Of a stretch of 64,000 bases of DNA, positions 43,401 to 54,479 are shown piece after piece. The stretch is from Eunapius fragilis (lineage: Eukaryota; Porifera; Demospongiae; Spongillida; Spongillidae). How positions within the stretch are numbered: position 1 is the first letter of the stretch; the number at the start of each line of letters is the position of its first letter. The translations under genes were made by a program, and so were the position numbers. The stretch lies in the NCBI GenBank assembly GCA_963681505.1, contig OY811971.1:13367232-13431231 (forward strand), written 5' to 3'. The notes beneath the pieces are model-generated. The model searched no databases. It saw nothing but the letters and a program-made list of their open reading frames with translations, and was not told the origin of the DNA.

Positions 43401-44071
43401 CAGGGGTGGAAATAAGGATTGACAATTGGGCAGAGGATTTTCTGAGCATTCCCAAATTTGGTCAGCCACAGCCCCGGGTTGGTCAGCCATTCTTGTAACA
43501 ATTTTCTAAGCACTACTAAACATTGCATGGATATGCTGGTCAGACTTCGAATGATCGTGAATGTTAGTTGTTTTCACACAATCAGCCCCAACTATCCATT
43601 TGTCACTAAAGTTTCTCCTCCCTGTTATTCTATCACTGTGCTTGGTACATATGCAACACTTCAACTTGTTCACTACTTTTGAACCAGCATCCATCTCAGT
43701 CTCGCAATCCAACCACGTTTTTGTTTGATACTCCCTATCATATTGCACTAACCACTTACTATATGTCTCATACTTCACCTTCCTTCTTTTCTCCATGACA
43801 TCAATACCCGCATCCAACAATCCACCCACATCCAACGCACGCTTACGTTTCCAGCTGTACTACGCGGCGGTTAAGTTATTCATTGAGGTTAATGCATGTG
43901 TAAACTGAGGTTAATGAATTACAAACTGAGGTCGCGCTGTGGTTAATAACAACCCAGAAATGCACAAAAAAAATTGTTCAGACAAATTGTCTGCGCAAGG
44001 ACGAAATTGCGCGGACAAAACATGGATTTGCTCGGAAAATGTCCGATGTCCGACCGTTATTTCCACCTCTG
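43401..44071 (-). mobile_element. 671-bp hAT derivative nested in the DIRS reverse transcriptase
   Basis: Ends CAGGGGTGGAAATAA and TTATTTCCACCTCTG are inverted repeats with one mismatch. ATCCAC is duplicated on both sides (43395-43400 and 44072-44077). The minus frame 43835-43506 encodes the N-terminal zinc-finger part of a ZNF862/KIAA1586-like hAT transposase: YETYSKWLVQYDREYQTKTW, LKCCICTKHSDRI, then SDKWIVGADCVKTTNIHDHS and SDQHIHAMF. The catalytic core is absent, so this is an internally deleted, non-autonomous copy that kept its DNA-binding exon. A 6-bp duplication is unusual for hAT (normally 8, sometimes 5-6). Confidence 0.85.
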
Positions 44072-46287
44072 ATCCACTACCTGGATGAATTTCTGATTGT
44101 CAGGACTTCAGGGTCGGATCAGTGTGCATCTTCAGTCCAGCGGACCTTGGCCATCTGCGACAGGCTGGGCATTCCGGTAGCACTGGACAAATTGGAAGGG
44201 CCCTCCACGACCATGACCTTCCTTGGCATTGAATTGGATTTGGTATCTCAGGTCCTCTCTCTCCCCTCGGACAAGGTGTCTAATATCACAACGACCGTCT
44301 GCAACTGGTTGGGGGGTCGTACAGCTACCAAACGTGAGCTCCTCTCCTTGACTGGCAAGCTGTCTTTTGCCACCAAGGTGGTCCCAGCGGGCCGCCTGTT
44401 TCTTAGACGGCTGATTGACCTGTCCACAACAGTGGACAGGCTACATCACCATCTCCGCATCGGTGCAGAGGCCAGAGCTGACTTGGAGTGGTGGGCCTGT
44501 TTCCTCCCACAGTGGAATGGCCGCGCCAAGTTCCTGGAGCCACAGTGGTTTAGTCCAGCCTCCTTGAACCTATACACGGATGCCTCCGATTCACACGGGT
44601 TCGGGGCCTACTTCGACAGGGCCTGGCTCAGGGGGACCTGGTCCCCTCACCAGACACTTCCACATTGCTCTATTTAGTGGCATGAGCTCTTCGCGATACT
44701 GGTCGCTGGTAGTGCTTGGTGTCGGAAACTCTGCAGTAGACATGTCACCTTCCATTGTGACAACAAGGCAGTGGTGCAGGCGTGGTCTGGCCTTTCATTA
44801 TGGGATCCCTCCCTCATGGGGCTACTCCGGGAATTGTTCTGGGTGGCTGCCCACAACAATTTCACAATTAGGCTGGTGCATGTCCCGGGGAAGTGCAACG
44901 CAGTGGCCGATGCACTGTCACGTAATTTGATGACTCGGTTCTTTGCTCTTGCCCCTCAGGCCGACCCCCAGCTCTCAGCCATCCCATCCCACCCCACCTT
45001 ACCCCGCAGTAGTGTCACGGGTCTCTGCCCTGTTTTGGGAGTCGATAGCTCCTTCGACAGCCGCTACATATGGGGCTGGGATTTAGCAGTTTGCGACCTT
45101 CTGCTACCACCACCGTTTGGCCCCCGTTCCGGCAAGCAAGCAGCAGGTGGTGGCCTTTGCATCTCATCCTCAGCTGTCAGCCTCCCCACCATTAGGTTGT
45201 ACCTGGCAGCAGTCACATTCTGGCATCACACTCAAGGCCTCTGCAGCCCAGTTTTTAACAATCCCACATTGAGGCTACCGATTCGTGGTATTCGGCGCTC
45301 TCAGGCGGAGTGTCTTCCCAAGCGCTGTAGGTTGCCGATTTCCCCTCAGATCCTCACTCTGCTCCGGGGGGCAGTGGATGCAGACACCTCCATGAGTGTG
45401 CGGGATCATCGCTTGCTACGGGCGGCAATGTCCCTGGCCTTTTACGGTTTTCTACGGGTAGGGGAGTTCATGGCAACACCACTCCATCGGGTCCCCTTGC
45501 GGAGGCGCGATGTTTGGTTCGTGGGGCATCAGCTTGACCAGTGGGGACGAGGGACCGTAGTGTCGGTGGGATGCAGCGTAGACAGCTCTTGCCTAGTGAG
45601 CAGCATGAAACGGTATCTGAAGTGCTGCCCGGCCCCTAGCTCCAGCCCTCTCTTTATCTGGGATGATGGATCACCTTTGACCGCCAGGAGGTTTCGATCG
45701 CAGCTATGGGTCTACTTTGGCAAGTTGGGTTTGGACCCTTACCAATTCAATACTCATAGTTTTCGCATTGGGGCAGTGACTACAGCAGCCAAGGTGGGGA
45801 TCTCTTCTGGGGTAATCAAGCAGTTGGGCCGCTGGCGAAGTAGGGCCTTCAAGACCTATATAAGATGTGACCCTCAGCACGCTGCAGCGGCAGCAGTGAT
45901 GGCCAAGTGTCAGGACTGACTGCATCACAGTGGACTGGACCAGACTGTTGTTCACTTGCGCAGTGTCATGCAATTTTGTATACATTTGCTACCCCCACCC
46001 ACAATCCGGCTCTTACGTACCTATGCCCTATGTACAGTGGGAGGCGAGTTTGGGGCGTTAACTTTGGGCGGGGCCCTGCGGGCTAGTCCCTTCCTTGCAA
46101 CCCAAGCCGCGTCCTGGCCTTGGTACACAGAGCACCCAGTGGTGGTCAGCATCACACCTGGTCTCTGTTGCCGGTCATCCCAAACCCGGCCGACTGGGAC
46201 CAGCGTCTCAGCTCAGTCACTGGTGTCCACAGTGGCTGGGTGACCAGCGTCACTGCCAGCCACACCCTGCAGCCGGGGTATTGGGAT

Positions 46288-46305
46288 GGGGGGGGGGGGG
46301 GGGGG
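46288..46305 (+). repeat. G18 tract
   Basis: An uninterrupted run of 18 G near the 3' end of the DIRS fossil. It can form a quadruplex and its length is likely to be assembly-sensitive. Confidence 0.9.
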
Positions 46306-46654
46306 CTCAGGCCTAGTGGGAGCCACCCCTATTTCTCGCCAATCCATCAAAGGGTTTGAGCTAGATGGCGATAAGAGCTAAGAGCTGAGCATTCAAGGCA
46401 GGGTGGTTACCATGGAGTAAATTTAAATGTGGTTCATCAATTATTCTTGGAAGCCGTAGATATGGCATGGTCCCACCCTCTCCCACCTCATTATGTGGCG
46501 TGAAGTAGTGTTTGGTTGGTTGCATACAATATCATGAACAGTCATCAGGCAGACGTTCAAGGGGGCATGGCAGGGAGTGGGGTGGGGTGGGGAAGGCTGT
46601 GTCCTGGACCCCACTTAGCTTGGACGACAGCCACTTACACCTGTGTAGCTCAGC

Positions 46655-47160
46655 GTCATATTCGTTGGCAATATAAATTATTTGATAACCAAGGAATAAC
46701 TGGGATGCTTCTTCGAAAAATGTGGGGATGGTTTGCTACCTATGTCGTCTGAAAAAAAAAGCAGGCTTTGCCTTCATTGATTGTAAGAAAAAAGAAGCAC
46801 AAGAAAAAGCTCTCTGGATGTACGGAAAGGAGATCGAAGAAAGGAACATTACTGTGTCCCCGTTAAGGGAAAAAAAGACGGGAAAAAGAAAATGGAAGTC
46901 CTCAAAGTCGAAGTACACAATAATTCATTCGGTTCGTTTCTGATTCAACTCTAATATATATGGTTATGCCGAGAATGTGTTAATAGATGAGATATGCGAG
47001 TTTAGGTGGGCGTAATTAAAGTGCTTCATCAATTTTCATGGTGGCCGTAAATAGGCCCCCCCCCCTCGATGGCCCCCCTCGTTACGCCACTGGCGTGAAG
47101 CAGTGTTCATTCCGTTTCCGTTTCAAATCAAATATCTATGGTTATGCCGAGAAATACGAA
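46655..47160 (+). repeat. Dispersed repeat carrying half of an RRM, copy 1
   Basis: From TTGGCAATATAAATTATTTG onward the sequence parallels 55800-56170. Both contain a frame for the second half of an RNA-recognition motif: KKKAGFAFIDCKKKEAQEKA then LWMYGKEIEERNITVSPL (RNP1 'GFAFID' and the last helix/strand). The 3' part, with TCTATGGTTATGCCGAGAA and TTAGGTGGGCGTAATTAAAG, also recurs near 41060 and 61505. The TCGTTACGCCACTG piece resembles a hAT end. It is probably a non-autonomous element that captured a host RRM exon. Confidence 0.65.
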
Positions 47161-47229
47161 CGTCCCGTGGCGCCGCATTTGAAGTGTCGGGTGCCAAACG
47201 CGGTATATGACCCAGCCGATTAATAGTAT

Positions 47230-48540
47230 ACCTCAATCTACCCAACAACTAAGTGTCTATATAGCAGGCACACCGGTATCATTGTAAAATAAAACTTTAA
47301 AGCCATATCTAGACTTACTTCTTTTAGGTGTCCATGTTTCCAAAGCTTGTTATTCGGTCGTCTTCAGCCGGTGCCTTCAGAAGCATAGTGGGCGATAAAT
47401 AGAACAATATTGTACGCGCATGCGTGCATATGCTCATGCCCAGACCTCGTTCCTGGGGATGAGATTCGAGTACATGTGCACAATACATCTTAATGTAGCT
47501 GCTCAAGGCGTAGTGTGATTGTTGAGCGCCAGGGGACATAATGCACTAGTGTATGGAACGCCGTATGATGCAAAACCTTTCATCAGGGAGTGGGCCATTT
47601 GATTTATATTTCGGCGTCCCTAATGTGTCACATTAGGCGCCCCAAAAAAGAAACTCAACTTGGACACAATAACACCACTACACGAAATTCATACGTTTCA
47701 GTTAGATAGGAAATGTATGCAAACACGGTGTTGACTCGTTTTGGAAATTTCCTTTATATATAATTGTCATGGAAAGATAAGTATCGTGTTTCATTTAGAT
47801 TTCAGCACACTAAAAGCTGCAGTAAATTCAGTTCACTTGTCACTTCTACTTTGCATGATTCATGTACATTGCTTCATTAGGAACAACGACAGTAGTTCCT
47901 ATATAGGAATTGACCCGGGTCGTGAAATCATTTTTAAAAAGGCGACCAGCGTATAACTCGCGTACCAAGAAACAGATAGCTTAGCACTTTGTTCCTATCG
48001 AACCAGAAGGCAGAGACGGTCATTTAAATGTTTTGTTCCAGTAATCAAACTGTTTGCTTCAAAAACGGTCGTATTTTTCGTCGTCCCCAGGCCAATTCTT
48101 CTCTAATTCTCCTCGCGCGAGTACAACTCGGGATAGGAATGGTTTTAAAGAGCGCAAGTTATACCAATCGCTTTAGAATCTCCTGGAAGGACATCTTCTG
48201 GTATCAGATATATGAATAAAGCATAAAACTGATATACGTAATCATTACGTAATATGGAGTGCTATGTTTAACCGTTCCCATGGCGGCATTTACGTATATT
48301 TGGAATTGTGCAAACAAAAGAGGAGAGCTAAACAACGAGAGGAATACCTCCAAGTCGAGACGACGAGTTGGAATTCTCCCGCGTTCCGTACAGACAGTAC
48401 AGTGATCCCAAACAAAAGCGGGCGTCTGCTAGTGACGGTAATTTAAGCGCGGGGGGGGGGGGGGGGGGGGGGGGGGCGGGAGGGGAGGCACTGGCCAGTA
48501 TTTATAATCCATAAAAAATGATAATAAAAAATAGAGGAAA
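47230..48540. other. Repeat-rich non-coding stretch with a G26 tract
   Basis: No gene is recognised. The words TTCGTCGTCCCCAGGCC, ACTCGGGATAGGAATGG and ACCAATCGCTTTAGAATCTC (48080-48185) recur loosely at 49430-49470 and 52335-52400, so one dispersed family is present at least three times. G26 lies at 48451-48476. The ORF at 48264-48446 (KQKRRAKQREEYLQVE) resembles 49850-49935 (KKAKRRAKYLQTRDD). Confidence 0.5.
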
Positions 48541-48550
48541 CAAGTAAAGA

Positions 48551-48815
48551 TAAACATTCTCTGACGAGACAGTTAGTGGGATATAGGAATTGGAGGCAAA
48601 GGTGGTGTAAAAAGGAGGGGAACAAGGTTTTGAGAAAAGGGTAGTGAGACAAAAATCCCATATTTAGCACGTGTAAATGTAACGAACCAAAAGAAGTGCT
48701 AAATATAGGCTTTTTATCTCATTACCCTTTTCTCAAAACCTTGTTCCCCTCCTTTTTACACCACTATTGCCTCCAATTCCTATATCTCACCAACTTTCTC
48801 GTCTAAGAATTCTTT
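48551..48815. mobile_element. Foldback element, ~119-bp arms
   Basis: 48551-48670 is the near-perfect reverse complement of 48696-48815, with a 25-nt loop. GGAATTGGAGGCAAAGGTGG pairs with CCACTATTGCCTCCAATTCC, and GGGGAACAAGGTTTTGAGAA with its complement. The arm identity of about 90 percent and tiny loop fit a foldback MITE. Confidence 0.85.
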
Positions 48816-48819
48816 TTTA

Positions 48820-50050
48820 CTTGTAGATTTTGATGTTGGTGAACTCAATATATTAATCTAAGGTGTGCGTACGACTAGTACAATAACGGTTAAAATTAAT
48901 GTAGAAACCAGAGTAGTAACGTGCATGGCGCGTTACCTAATGACAGCCTTTCCATACAAATATGTGACAAACTGTCTTTTACACATCGGCAAGTCAGAAG
49001 GCTTCGTGCATTCAAGGTATTTGACTCTTAATATTGTTTTCCTTATAGTCAATATCATGTGACTAGCAGATTGATCGATGGGCACTCTGGACGCCAGGGC
49101 AGAGTTTAGTCTATCCAGACATAATATAGTCAGTATCTCTGGTCTATCGTACATAAGCTAAGAGCACAGAGGATATACCCGTAGCACCCAATCTATTCAA
49201 ATGGTCCACATATAGAGAGTTACGTTTCTCATATAGGATTTGACCCCGATTATGAATGTCATTTTATAAACGCGACCCGCTTCTAGCAAGACTCCTGGCG
49301 AGCGGATAGCTTACCTTGTTGTCGTCATCGTACAAGAAGGCAACAACAAGCAGTTTCGTGTTTGTTTGATGTCACAAAACCACGTAGTTGTAGAGAACAA
49401 AACTATTTTCTAAACTCGTACCCAGTCTCACGTATTTCTTCTTGTTCTTGTTCGCATAACTTGGGATAGGAACACTTTTAGGAAATGAAAATCACACTAA
49501 TGGTATAAGAATTCGTTGGCATTCTCGCTTCTGTGGTCAAAACGTCTCTAGGCTACATGACATATATCGGTGGTTGTTAGCAAATCACGTATAATTAAGC
49601 TTACTGCACTGACACGACTCGGATAGGTCATACTTCGCTCTTTATACGAAGTACTAGTAGTATACATGACGTAATCAAATGTGTACGGTCTGGGCACTAC
49701 ACGTAGTGATAATTAACTGTGGCATTGCAAATTGGGCACAACATGTATTTAATAACGTACTATAATCATTCTTGTGCTTCGATCGATATCGCTGTTGCAT
49801 GGTTTGACGCTCTTTTTGAAATTGTTTTTCTCCAAGTGCCTTCACGTCAGGAAACGAAGAAAGCCAAACGACGAGCAAAGTACCTCCAAACTCGAGACGA
49901 CGTATTAGATTCTGCCCGAGCGAGCTGTAGTGTATGAACATTGCTATGTGATGTAATGTACATAGACGCGCATGCGCGGGTGATAGATCATGCATGTGTA
50001 TAGTGATACGATAGCGTGATAGTTGTATGCAAGAACGAATCCAACCACAT
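48820..50050. other. Non-coding stretch upstream of the gag fossil
   Basis: Dispersed repeat traces (49330-49600), an Arg/Lys-rich ORF relic (49850-49935), and the probable LTR end before 50090. No intact gene. Confidence 0.4.
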
Positions 50051-50059
50051 AAGTGAATC

Positions 50060-50700
50060 TATAAGGAGATACACGACAGATATTGGCGACGAGGGTAGGA
50101 TAGCTGTGTCGTTTGAGATTGGGAAGAAGAACGATCAAAAATGACACAGTTAGGTCGCATACAAGAATTTCAGCCCGACAATGAGACTGTTTCAGCATAC
50201 CTCGAGCGAGTGGACCTCTACTTCGTGGCGAACGGAACACCGGCGGATAAGAAGGTGCCAGTTTTGCTGAGTTCCATAGGAGCAAGGACTTATGGGTTAC
50301 TTCGAAGTTTGGTGGCACCCGAGGCACCGCGAAATAAGACTTTGAATGAGCTTGAGAAAGTGCTTAAAAGCCATTATGAACCGGTACCACTCATTATTGC
50401 GGAAAGGTTCCAATTCCATCGAAGAAATCAGGCTGTTGGTGAATCCATCACGTAGTACGTTGCTGAGTTGCGGAGACTGTCGACCCGTTGTAAGTTTGAC
50501 GATTACTTAGAACAAGTGTTGCGTGATAGACTAGTGTGTGGGCTGAGGAACGAAGGCACGAGGAAACGACTCCTCTCTGAAGCGGACCTCACTTTGGCTA
50601 AAGCGTTAGAGTTGGCCCAAGGTTTTGAAGCAGCTGAAAAGAATGCTTAACATTTCAAGGAGATAGAGGTTGCTGTTCACCATGTGGCCAAGGTACAGTT
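50060..50700 (+). mobile_element. Ty3/Gypsy fossil, gag region only
   Basis: A TTGGCGACGAGGG primer-binding-like site near 50084 precedes a gag frame (50141 onward) starting MTQLGRIQEFQPDNETVSAY, with the gypsy capsid pattern VPVLLSSIGARTYGLLRSLV, ELEKVLKSHYEP and LRRLSTRCKF. No protease, RT or integrase follows, so only the 5' end survives; it has at least one break. It belongs to a different lineage from the 2-6.4 kb copy, judging by primer site and gag. Confidence 0.8.
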
Positions 50701-51164
50701 CAGGTTAGATATCTGGAAGAGCTGTTCAGAACTGTATCTGAACCTGCGGCAGCATGTTCAAAATAGACTGGAACTTCATATGGGGAATTCTGGTGTGGTT
50801 TGAAAAATATCTCAGCCATTTTAAGTGGTGGAATGTGAAAAACACATTTTTAAGTAGCGGGAGACCCAAAAAAAAATCACTAGGGTGTTTTTGGTCTGTT
50901 TAAACCTTCAGTTATTATAATTCCACTTTACTCTACCACGCTCACGCGTTTCACTGCGGATATAGTAATGGGTCTCGCTGTGTGGTTCAATCGAACTTCA
51001 GTGATTCCTATACCTATACATAGCAATACACCACTTACCGTTTGTTCAAAACGACGATAGCTTAGAAAGCTGCCATCTTTTTCACACAAATTGGGTTTAT
51101 TAAACAGTTGTTACAAATTAACTCCTTTTATTTTTGTTAACGGGCGGTGCGCGCGCTGCGTTAT

Positions 51165-51985
51165 GGCTCAACCCTACTCATGGCAAGCCTTGGTGGAAAG
51201 AAACCTAAACCTGTGCATGAGAGAGAGTGGGATAAGCTCTTTTAAGGACAGATTCCTTGCTCATTCATTAAAAGTGTGGATGAGACGATACGCTTCCGTA
51301 GTCACAGGAGAAAGTGGTACTTCTATATGACCTACAACCCAGTAGTCATTCGAAAAGCAAGAGTGACAATAGTTGATCCGGATGAGAGTTACGTTCTAGG
51401 TACTAGGCAAAGGTTATTGGCAAGCCCATTGTTCAAACAACAGGGATCTGCACAAGATCTACCATCAGCAGCCCTCCCTCCCCCCCACTACACAACCAGA
51501 TCATACTCCAACACCATCGATGACATCAACACTATGCCGGCTGTTAAAGTAAAACTCACCTACCGAGCCTCTGATACAAGGGGAGGATCAAGATCCAGTG
51601 CAGGGAGACTGTCTCTGTTAGGGACACAGCCTGTGGCCAACCACGATGCAGCTAGGTAAGCAGGATATATGGAGAGAGCTAAACACAGAAGGCTATACAC
51701 ACAAAGCAGGAGAAACCAACATAGACGAGAGAAGAGGGCTGCCCAAACAGTCTCTGACTGGGAGGCATACAATTTAATGTCAAAGAATCAGTTCGAAAGG
51801 CTTCACTTTCATCTTCAGGGGAACCCGAGGCTGAAAGTGGCCAAGTAGATGACGATGATGGAGAAGATCATGACGAATTTGATCTTGGAGACATGTGGTG
51901 ATAGTTTTGTAATATTTTGTAATGTTGTGTTGTAATTTCAATTATAAATTTTTAAAAATGCAAAATCAAATAAATTTTTTTTTCA
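51165..51985 (+). pseudogene. Unidentified protein fragment with acidic C-terminus and polyadenylation signals
   Basis: Pieces in changing frames read MASLGGKKPKPVHEREWDKL (51179), DRFLAHSLKV, ETIRFRSHRRKWYFYMTYNP (51279), VTIVDPDESYVLGTRQRLLA, then from 51600 onward KHRRLYTQSRRNQHRREKRA and finally ESGQVDDDDGEDHDEFDLGD ending MW-stop at 51902. AATAAA words follow at 51968 and 51986. The sequence is non-repetitive and protein-like. I do not recognise it. The absence of introns and several frame changes suggest a processed pseudogene or a retrocopied host gene. Confidence 0.4.
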
Positions 51986-52394
51986 AATAAAGTCTCTTAT
52001 TATCCCCTTTATGTCACTACAAAGCTATGCATGCATGTAAATATAAATATATAAAAAGCATAGGTTGCACAGAAACCCGGTGCCATTACTGAGTCATTTA
52101 TACGTGGTGCCACTCCAGGATTGATTGAGGGTTGATGAAGTCATTAATAAAACTTCACTAGCGTCTGGGAGGACAACGGAGAAACAGATCGTTTTATTGC
52201 AATGGAATGAGAGCACAACGATCTACAGTTCTACGTTGGTTCCGTGTCATAAAACGGTGTGGTTATAGAGAAACAAACTGTTTTTAGTGCCCAGTCCTAT
52301 AAAATAAATCTTGGTCGTCGTCATCATCTTCTTAGGAAGGTATAACTCGAGCTGCGAACGGTTTTGAAGAACGGCAATACTACCAATCGCTTCG

Positions 52395-52590
52395 AAATTT
52401 ACCTTGAGGAGAACCGTGCTGCTCAAAGGCGGCGATATGAAGAGGACCTTGAGGAGAATCGTGCTGCATAAAGGCAAGAGGACTTCAAGGGAAACCGCGC
52501 TGCTAAAAAGGCAGAATTACGAGGACAATTCAGCTGCTATAAAAGCATCTGAAAGGAGTCAGTATTGGAATGACCCCCTCTGTCCGATTG
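52395..52590 (+). repeat. Short tandem coding repeat (ENRAA-type)
   Basis: Four imperfect ~39-bp units around GAGGAGAACCGTGCTGCT encode LEENRAAQRRRYEED-like repeats. Arrays of this sort (x-N-R-x-A-K-R-x-x-Y) occur at the N-termini of some Helitron-type and other element proteins. No larger ORF continues. Confidence 0.5.
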
Positions 52591-52599
52591 ACTAAATGT

Positions 52600-54100
52600 G
52601 CTGCCGAGAGGACGCGGTACCGGAGGGGTCACAGTACTACCACTACCACCCAAAGGTATGTTATGGCATGTTGTATTAACATTAATAAGCTGTGCATACA
52701 ACATTTGTATATAGAGCATAGTCGGGCGGTGTTTGGTCGGACTTGTCACCCTACTACCTGACCAAACGCGGTAGTAGAGCCTGCCCGACTATTTACAGCA
52801 CGGATCTGCACAAACCATTCATACCCCATCCCCATATCAACCACTGACAAACACATGAGTACACGCTTGGCCTGTACAAGTAGCACTGTAGTAGTTTGGC
52901 AGCACCAGTGGCTGTTGGATTGGTGTTTTAATTGTATCAAACCAAAATTGTATGGACTACTACATAATGGAATTTCAGTCTGAATACTACACCTATCAGC
53001 AATGCAACAACATTGTGCACTAATATTGTTCTCCTGGACAAAATCTGCTAGTAGAATCTGCACATAACCGGCATACAAATCATGTCCTCCAAGGACACAA
53101 TACACTAGCAGATTCTGTCCCCCTCCAACAGAAAATATCCCCTACAAACACGTACACACACAAATACACTCATGCACACACATACACACATGCATGCACA
53201 CATATGCGCACCACACATACAGGTACACTCACATCCATACATGTACATGTACACTCTCACATGCATACACAGGTTCATTGACTGAACGGATGGGGAAAAG
53301 GAGGACCCAACACATACAAGTGCATCTAATAGGAGCAAGCATACCCGAGTGGTATGAAGTCTGAATGCAAGCAAGCCATATGAAGGGACACACTGCATAC
53401 TGCTTACCCCAAGAACTGTGATATTGTTTGTGTGGGAGTGTGTGCGCAGTTATTTTGTGTGACTTGTAGTGAGGGACTACTACATAGTCAATGTACACAT
53501 CATACAGACATTTGTGTGTACAAGATTTCCAATGTGTTGAAGGCGTAAATTTTGGGTCTGAGTATTGTCAACAGCACCACTGTGGCCATATAATACTGGC
53601 ATAGTGTATGTTATGCCATCAGTGGTGTAAACTGATTGGTCATCGCTTTGCTGCTCACAGGCAACGGTCTCCATAATACCGGATTTTAAACTGGCATGGG
53701 TGGAAACTACTAGGATAACGTACCATTCTAAATCATCTTCATGTATACCATGCACAGAGGTGGATCTCAACCCCCCCTTTTGGAAAATTCTGTATCCACC
53801 CCTGCAGTTGCAGTAAACACAAACACTGCGCCGGTCGAGTTTAAGTAGGATGACGTGTAGCAATTATATCTCAGTCACAAATACATGAGCGACAGCACGT
53901 GTGGCCTGTGTCCGAGAAAGAAAAAAAACGAATCACCCTCGTAGAAATGAATGAACATACAAGCTCAACTAGAATAAGTCATTGCAAAAGGGTTTGAGCT
54001 TACACACGTTATCTTAGCCTTTGGATCACGTAGGCTCGATCAATTCAAGGTTTTTATGTCGCCACGCGCCACCGTAAACTCCCAACTCGTTTACGCATCT
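52600..54100. other. Non-coding stretch with CA-rich repeat
   Basis: GTCGGGCGGTGTTTGGTCGG at 52722-52741 is mirrored by CCTGACCAAACGC and CCTGCCCGAC at 52757-52789, a small hairpin. A (CA)-rich tract with ACATGC words spans 53140-53270. The remaining ORFs are compositional. Confidence 0.5.
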
Positions 54101-54110
54101 GATGGACACA

Positions 54111-54469
54111 GGGAAAAGTTTCAAAATCCCAGTCTTGTTTTTTTTTTTTTTTAAATAAAAGCCATCCTGGAATTGAGCGTCTAGCATGGGAATATCGCAA
54201 AAACCATCCTGGGATTAGGCGTCCAGGGTGGGTAGATAGCTTAAAAACCATGCTAGGTTTGTCGAACAAAAACCATGTTGAGCTCATTTTTATTCATTGC
54301 TTCAATATGGTTTTTTGTTCGACAAACCCAGAATGGTTTTTAAGCTATACCCACCCTGGACGCCAAATGCCAGGATGGTTTTTGCGACATTCCCATGCTA
54401 GATGCTCAATTCCAGGATGGCGTTTTGTTAAAAAGAAACCAAGGCTGGGATTTTGAAACTTTTTCCTTT
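54111..54469. mobile_element. Foldback element, ~170-bp arms
   Basis: 54111-54282 is the imperfect reverse complement of 54299-54469, with a ~16-nt loop. The matching blocks include AGTTTCAAAATCCCAG, CATCCTGGAATTGAGC, CAGGGTGGGTA and GTTTGTCGAACAAAAA. Within each arm a CATCCTGG-type motif recurs 2-3 times. It is non-coding and MITE-like. Confidence 0.85.
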
Positions 54470-54479
54470 GGGAGACGCA

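Larger units (their letters stand above)
41140..46340 (+). mobile_element. DIRS-type (tyrosine recombinase) retrotransposon fossil
   Basis: Parts in order: ORF1 (41303-41905 and on) beginning with a SAP-like DNA-binding motif, then Ser/Arg/Pro-rich sequence; a reverse transcriptase region split into about 43000-43400 and 44072-44500; RNase H about 44560-44930; and a tyrosine recombinase about 45030-45919 with FLRVGEFM, HSFRIGA, GRW and a YIR block. A tyrosine recombinase downstream of RT and RNase H, with no DDE integrase, marks the DIRS order. The RT is interrupted by a 671-bp hAT derivative. The element is broken, with around four breaks besides that insertion. The recombinase part looks well preserved, so moderate age is likely. 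End repeats were not resolved. Confidence 0.85.
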
